Origin: Rheinheimera sp.
GTDB lineage: Bacteria > Pseudomonadota > Gammaproteobacteria > Enterobacterales > Alteromonadaceae
Assembly: GCF_020217005.1 (NCBI RefSeq)
Contig: NZ_JAIWOI010000191.1
Coordinates: forward strand, 1 to 10,000
Direction of reading: 5' to 3'
Length of the DNA: 10,000 bases
Of this stretch, positions 6,668-10,000 are shown in pieces (the stretch's first letter is position 1; the number at the start of each line of letters is the position of its first letter). The notes beneath the pieces were generated by a model. That model had not been told where the DNA came from. It did no database searches and saw only the letters and a program-made list of their open reading frames with translations. The translations under genes and the position numbers were made by a program.

Positions 6668-7471
6668 GTGTCAGATATTCTGGTAGACATTCAGCACCTG
6701 ACGTTCAAACGTGGTGACCGTGTGATCTATGATGACATGAGCATGCAGTTTCAGCGTGGTAAAGTGACGGCTATTATGGGCCCCAGTGGTATTGGTAAAA
6801 CCACCTTGTTGCGTTTAATTGGTGGTCAACTAAAGCCTGAACAAGGCAAAATTCTGATCAATGGTCAGGACATTCCACAGCTCAATCGTAAAGATTTGTA
6901 TAAAGCCCGGCAAAAAATGAGCATGTTGTTTCAAAGCGGCGCTATGTTCAGTGATATGTCGGTCTATGACAATGTCGCATTCCCTATCCGTGAACATACC
7001 CGTCTGCCGGAAGAGATTATTCGCCTGATGGTGTTGATGAAGTTGGAAGCCGTTGGCTTGCGTGGGGCCAGGGATTTGATGCCGGCTGAATTGTCAGGTG
7101 GTATGGCCCGCCGCGCTGCCTTGGCCCGTGCCATAGCTTTAGATCCACAACTCATTATGTACGATGAGCCTTTTGCAGGGCAGGACCCAATTTCGATGGG
7201 CGTGATCGTCAGGTTGATTCGTTCGTTGAACAACGCTTTAGGTTTAACTTCTGTTGTGGTGTCGCATGACGTCAATGAAGTGATGAGTATTGCTGACTAT
7301 GTTTACGTAGTAGCAGAACAAAAAGTCATAGGGCAGGGTACGCCGGACGAACTTCGGGCTCATCCTTCGGCATTAGTTCAGCAATTTTTGCAGGGACAAT
7401 CAGATGGTCCCGTGCCCTTCCACTTTAAAGCGGCTAGTTATAGTGCTGAATTAATGGAGTTAGCCAAGTGA
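6668..7471 (+). CDS. mlaF: Phospholipid ABC transporter ATP-binding protein MlaF
   Basis: MlaF is the ATPase of the inner-membrane MlaFEDB complex, which moves phospholipids between the inner membrane and periplasmic MlaC to maintain outer-membrane lipid asymmetry. From the GTG (267 residues; 269 in E. coli) it shows Walker A GPSGIGKT (38-45), Q-loop Q89 in MLFQSG, signature LSGGM (142-146), Walker B LIMYDE (162-167) with catalytic E167, and H-loop H200. The C-terminal tail from about 240 ([16 protein letters not shown]) corresponds to the extension that contacts the partner subunit. I prefer the GTG at 6668 because GAGGA lies 5 nt upstream. The in-frame ATG at 6656 adds four residues, has no ribosome binding site, and would put GAGGA inside the coding sequence. 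It remains a possible start. Confidence 0.96.
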   Translation: MSDILVDIQHLTFKRGDRVIYDDMSMQFQRGKVTAIMGPSGIGKTTLLRLIGGQLKPEQGKILINGQDIPQLNRKDLYKARQKMSMLFQSGAMFSDMSVYDNVAFPIREHTRLPEEIIRLMVLMKLEAVGLRGARDLMPAELSGGMARRAALARAIALDPQLIMYDEPFAGQDPISMGVIVRLIRSLNNALGLTSVVVSHDVNEVMSIADYVYVVAEQKVIGQGTPDELRAHPSALVQQFLQGQSDGPVPFHFKAASYSAELMELAK

Positions 7472-8250
7472 TAGTGGATAAGTTACAACAACTTGGACAA
7501 CACAGTATTGCAAAAGTCCAGGGTATAGGCCGGGCAACTATTATGTTGTTCGGAGCTTTGGTAGCCTGGCCAACACCACGTAAAAGCTTTCCTTTACTGT
7601 TAAAGCAGTTGTACGTGGTCGGTGTGTTGTCTTTACTTATAATTCTGGTTTCAGGCTTGTTTATAGGTATGGTGTTGGCGTTACAGGGCTACACTGTGCT
7701 GTCTAAGTTTGGTGCCGAGCAAATGTTAGGGCCGCTAGTAGCTTTGAGTTTGTTGAGGGAGCTTGGGCCTGTAGTTACAGCTTTATTGTTTGCCGGCCGT
7801 GCAGGCAGTGCTTTAACAGCTGAAATTGGTCTGATGAAAGCCACTGAACAGTTGTCTGGTATGGAAATGATGGCTGTGGACCCGCTACGCCGTATTATTG
7901 CCCCGCGGTTCTGGGCTGGTGTCATTAGTATGCCGCTACTGGCTTTGATCTTTACTGCTGTAGGTATACTCGGCGGCCATTTGGTTGGTGTCGATTGGTT
8001 AGGTGTAGACGGTGGTGGTTACTGGTCGGCTATGCAGGCCAATGTAGATTTTCAGCAGGATATTTTGAACGGTGTGATTAAAAGTGTGGTGTTTGCCTTG
8101 ATTGTGACCTGGATAGCCTTACATAAAGGTTTTGATGCGGTGCCAACTTCAGAGGGCATCAGTCAGGCGACAACACAAACAGTAGTGACATCTTCTTTAG
8201 CGGTCTTAGGTTTTGACTTTATATTAACAGCAGTAATGTTTGGTGGATAA
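7468..8250 (+). CDS. mlaE: Phospholipid ABC transporter permease MlaE
   Basis: MlaE is the dimeric permease that binds MlaF below and the MlaD ring above. The 260 residues equal the E. coli length. Hydrophobic segments are near 50-72, 90-112, 148-172, 203-220 and 240-258, after an amphipathic N-terminal part. The family signature [20 protein letters not shown] (94-113) includes the coupling-helix region, followed by [16 protein letters not shown] and [11 protein letters not shown]. Translation starts at a GTG that overlaps the mlaF TGA by 4 nt (GTGA), implying reinitiation. An alternative GTG two codons later cannot be excluded. The gene ends 3 nt before mlaD. Confidence 0.97.
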   Translation: MIVDKLQQLGQHSIAKVQGIGRATIMLFGALVAWPTPRKSFPLLLKQLYVVGVLSLLIILVSGLFIGMVLALQGYTVLSKFGAEQMLGPLVALSLLRELGPVVTALLFAGRAGSALTAEIGLMKATEQLSGMEMMAVDPLRRIIAPRFWAGVISMPLLALIFTAVGILGGHLVGVDWLGVDGGGYWSAMQANVDFQQDILNGVIKSVVFALIVTWIALHKGFDAVPTSEGISQATTQTVVTSSLAVLGFDFILTAVMFGG

Positions 8251-8253
8251 AAA

Positions 8254-8721
8254 ATGACATCTCGCAAAATCGAAGTGTTGGTGGGTCTGTTTGTAGCTTT
8301 GGCTATCGCTGCTTTTATGTTGTTATCTCTGAAGGTGGCCAACAGCGGGATGACGGGTTCGGGCGAAACTTATATGTTGTACGCCAAGTTTGAAAATATT
8401 GGTGGTCTAAAAGTACGGTCTCCAATCAAAGTGGGTGGTGTAGTCGTAGGTCGTGTCCGTTCTATTGAACTGAATACTGAAGAGTATTCGCCTGTAGTGG
8501 CTATGGAAATAGACAGCCAATACAATAACTTTCCTGAAACCAGCTCAGTGGCTATTTTGACTTCAGGTTTATTGGGGGAACAGTACCTTGGCTTACAACC
8601 AGGTTTTGTGGATGAAACTGTTTCTATTCTGAAAAGTGGTGATTACGTCGAAGACACCAAATCCGCTATCGTACTGGAAGAGTTAATAGGCCAGTTCTTA
8701 TTTAACAGAGGAAGTAACTAA
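8254..8721 (+). CDS. mlaD: MCE-domain lipid-binding protein MlaD
   Basis: MlaD forms a hexameric periplasmic ring through which phospholipids pass between MlaE and MlaC. Residues 8-28 are the single N-terminal transmembrane helix, and about 39-117 are the MCE domain. The pore loop SGLLGEQYLGL (104-114) carries L106 and L107 at the same numbers as the hydrophobic pore residues of E. coli MlaD. A C-terminal helix, IVLEELIGQFLF (139-150), closes the hexamer core. The protein stops at 155 residues, whereas E. coli MlaD has 183. The missing part is the low-complexity tail after that helix, so the functional core is complete. It starts 3 nt after mlaE, with GGTGG as ribosome binding site. Confidence 0.97.
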   Translation: MTSRKIEVLVGLFVALAIAAFMLLSLKVANSGMTGSGETYMLYAKFENIGGLKVRSPIKVGGVVVGRVRSIELNTEEYSPVVAMEIDSQYNNFPETSSVAILTSGLLGEQYLGLQPGFVDETVSILKSGDYVEDTKSAIVLEELIGQFLFNRGSN

Positions 8722-8723
8722 GC

Positions 8724-9389
8724 ATGAAAAATCTGCTGGTAAAAATTGCGGCTACAGCATTGTTCTCTTTGGGTTTAGTTGCTCAGGCATCGGCTGCTGA
8801 CGTAAAAACCTATGAAGATCCGTACAAAATGATCGAAGCTGTAGCTGATCAAACCTTTCGCCGTATCTCCAATGATCAACCTGTGATCCAAAAAGATCTT
8901 GAGCATTTACGTGTGATAGTCAACGAAGAGTTAGTGCCTTATATTGACAGTCGTTATGCGGCTTTTCGTGTGATTGGTAACTACATCAAGCAAACTAAAC
9001 CTGAAGAGCGTGATGCTTTTGTGGTGGCATTCAAAGATTATATGGTGGCGACTTATGCTGGTGCTTTGACCCAGTACAAAAATCAGAAAGTGATTTTTGA
9101 ACCTGCAAAAGCAGTGGGTAATCAAAATATCGTGACTATTAAAACCCGTGTTATTGATCCTGGTAAGCCAGATATCAATATCGAGTTTAAGTTACGCCGT
9201 GCTAAAGATGCGCAGAACTGGCAGGTGTTTGACATGGTGGCCGAAGGTATTTCTTTACTGGACAGCAAAAGAGCTGAGCTTGGTAATTTGATCCGTCAGC
9301 AGGGTTTAGCCAGTGTCACAGCGTTGTTAATCGAAAAATCAAAAGCTCCTATCACGGCTCCTTTGCAGGGTAACGATGCTAAAAATTAG
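8724..9389 (+). CDS. mlaC: Periplasmic phospholipid carrier MlaC
   Basis: MlaC is a soluble periplasmic shuttle that carries phospholipid between the MlaA-porin complex in the outer membrane and the MlaFEDB complex. A clear signal peptide is present: K2/K7, a hydrophobic core at 8-20, and AXA cleavage after QASA (about residue 24). The mature protein (about 197 residues) is a Tol_Tol_Ttg2-type domain with LVPYIDSRYAAFRVIG and the C-terminal WQVFDMVAEGISLLDSKR. The total of 221 residues compares with 211 in E. coli. A strong GAGGAAG ribosome binding site at 8708-8714 lies inside the end of mlaD, and the gap to mlaD is 2 nt. Confidence 0.96.
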   Translation: MKNLLVKIAATALFSLGLVAQASAADVKTYEDPYKMIEAVADQTFRRISNDQPVIQKDLEHLRVIVNEELVPYIDSRYAAFRVIGNYIKQTKPEERDAFVVAFKDYMVATYAGALTQYKNQKVIFEPAKAVGNQNIVTIKTRVIDPGKPDINIEFKLRRAKDAQNWQVFDMVAEGISLLDSKRAELGNLIRQQGLASVTALLIEKSKAPITAPLQGNDAKN

Positions 9390-9687
9390 TCAACAGCAAC
9401 AAACTCTGGTTTTTTCCGGCGCTTTGGATCGGGATACAGTACCAACTGTATGGCCATTTAAGTTGTTAAAAAAACTGACTGGAACAGTCGTCTTTGATTT
9501 CAGCGAGTTGGCACTCGTGGATACTGCTGGTCTCGCCTGGTTGTTACATCAGGTTGCGCAGGCCGCCAAACTTGGATTGACTGTCCAAATGCGCCATGTG
9601 CCAGAGCAATTGCTTTCTCTGGCGCAATTGTCAGATGTTGTGGCCTTATTGCCACTGGTTAAAGAGGATAGTACCAATGCAGTGTAA
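9376..9687 (+). CDS. mlaB: STAS-domain protein MlaB of the phospholipid transporter
   Basis: MlaB is a small cytoplasmic STAS protein that binds MlaF and supports assembly and activity of the transporter. The 103 residues (97 in E. coli) form one STAS domain: strand LVFSGALDRDTV (11-22), the WP motif at 26-27, then VVFDFSELALVDTAGLAWLL (38-57). T50 in VDTAGL matches the conserved threonine (T52) needed for function in E. coli. The ATG lies 14 nt inside mlaC, with CAGGG 5 nt upstream, so translation is probably coupled to mlaC. STAS proteins diverge fast, so part of the certainty comes from its position. Confidence 0.94.
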   Translation: MLKISQQQQTLVFSGALDRDTVPTVWPFKLLKKLTGTVVFDFSELALVDTAGLAWLLHQVAQAAKLGLTVQMRHVPEQLLSLAQLSDVVALLPLVKEDSTNAV

Positions 9688-9934
9688 TGAGATTGAGCTG
9701 TTATTAACAGAACAGCTGAAACTGGCTGAAGTCTATGTAAAAGCTGAGGGAAATCATTACGCTGTAACTGCTATAGGCGACTGTTTTGACGGGGTTAGCC
9801 GGGTTAAACAGCAGCAAATGATTTATGCCCCTTTGATGGCAGCTATTGCTGATGGTAGTATTCACGCCGTTTCGATAAAAACTTTCACGCCGACTCAATG
9901 GCGTCGTGAAAAATTACTTAACCCACCTGTATAG
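9677..9934 (+). CDS. ibaG: BolA-family protein IbaG
   Basis: IbaG (YrbA) is a BolA-family protein that pairs with monothiol glutaredoxin around iron-sulfur clusters and is linked to acid stress in E. coli. The 85 residues match the family length (84 in E. coli). Recognisable are EVYVKAEGNHYAV (18-30), FDGVSRVKQQQMIYAPL (37-53) and the signature IHAVSIKTFTPTQW (62-75). H63, and possibly H27 or C36, are candidate cluster ligands. I chose the ATG at 9677 because GAGGA at 9664-9668 has proper spacing and the N-terminus aligns with E. coli. A longer reading from 9596 lies in mlaB and looks unrelated. It overlaps mlaB by 11 nt and ends in two consecutive TAG codons. Confidence 0.95.
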   Translation: MQCNEIELLLTEQLKLAEVYVKAEGNHYAVTAIGDCFDGVSRVKQQQMIYAPLMAAIADGSIHAVSIKTFTPTQWRREKLLNPPV

Positions 9935-9943
9935 TAGTTAAAG

Positions 9944-10000
9944 ATGCAACAATTTCTGGTTTCAGGCGGCGCCACCTTAAAAGGTGACGTTGTTATTTCC
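9944..10000 (+). CDS. murA: UDP-N-acetylglucosamine 1-carboxyvinyltransferase MurA (N-terminal fragment)
   Basis: Only the first 19 codons are inside the window, reading MQQFLVSGGATLKGDVVIS. This matches the start of MurA, whose E. coli form begins with the similar pattern DKFRVQGPTKLQGEVTIS. MurA transfers enolpyruvate from PEP to UDP-GlcNAc, the first committed step of peptidoglycan synthesis. It follows ibaG by 9 nt, as in many gammaproteobacteria. Its ribosome binding site is weak (only AAAG nearby), so it may depend on readthrough translation from ibaG or on a further promoter. Identity rests on the short N-terminus plus synteny. Confidence 0.88.
   Translation, partial: MQQFLVSGGATLKGDVVIS

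Noticed and set aside
9596..9676. N-terminal extension of ibaG into mlaB
   Set aside because: It is mlaB sequence in another frame, rich in C and W. The ATG at 9677 aligns with known IbaG and has GAGGA upstream.
9973..9986. Near-perfect palindrome CACCTT-AA-AAGGTG in the start of murA
   Set aside because: A 2-nt loop is too tight for an RNA hairpin, it lies in conserved codons, and no U-tract follows. A chance palindrome is likely.

Overview
The window is a chromosomal housekeeping locus from a Gram-negative gammaproteobacterium. Gene content, gene order and protein sequences match the conserved enterobacterial kdsD-kdsC-lptCAB-rpoN-hpf-ptsN-rapZ and mlaFEDCB-ibaG-murA clusters. Moderate GC and protein divergence from Escherichia coli suggest an Alteromonadales or Rheinheimera-like lineage. 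That placement is an impression, not a measurement. I see no mobile element, phage gene, tRNA, rRNA, CRISPR array or sign of horizontal transfer.

Layout: two gene blocks diverge from one 389-bp non-coding gap (6279-6667 if mlaF starts at its GTG). Leftward on the minus strand, in transcription order, are kdsD, kdsC, lptC, lptA, lptB, rpoN, hpf, ptsN and rapZ (rapZ is cut by the left edge). The first five are packed with 1-11 nt overlaps. There are then gaps of 47, 25 and 10 nt before rpoN, hpf and ptsN, and a 4-nt overlap into rapZ. Rightward on the plus strand are mlaF, mlaE, mlaD, mlaC, mlaB, ibaG and murA (murA is cut by the right edge), with junctions from a 14-nt overlap to a 9-nt gap. 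yrbG, which sits between kdsD and mlaF in E. coli, is absent, so both blocks share one regulatory region.

Function: KdsD and KdsC make Kdo for the LPS inner core. LptC, LptA and LptB are parts of the machine that carries LPS to the outer membrane. MlaFEDB plus periplasmic MlaC keep the outer leaflet asymmetric by moving phospholipids. MurA starts peptidoglycan precursor synthesis, and RapZ controls GlmS and hence the amino-sugar supply for both LPS and murein. RpoN, Hpf and PtsN add sigma-54 transcription, ribosome hibernation and nitrogen-PTS signalling. The window is therefore mostly an envelope-biogenesis hub with a global-regulator tail.

I did not find an undescribed system. The most notable non-coding signal is a terminator-like hairpin with a U-tract inside the first codons of ptsN (minus strand, 1078-1105). 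Secondary signals are a hairpin in the rpoN leader and dyads in the kdsD/mlaF gap.
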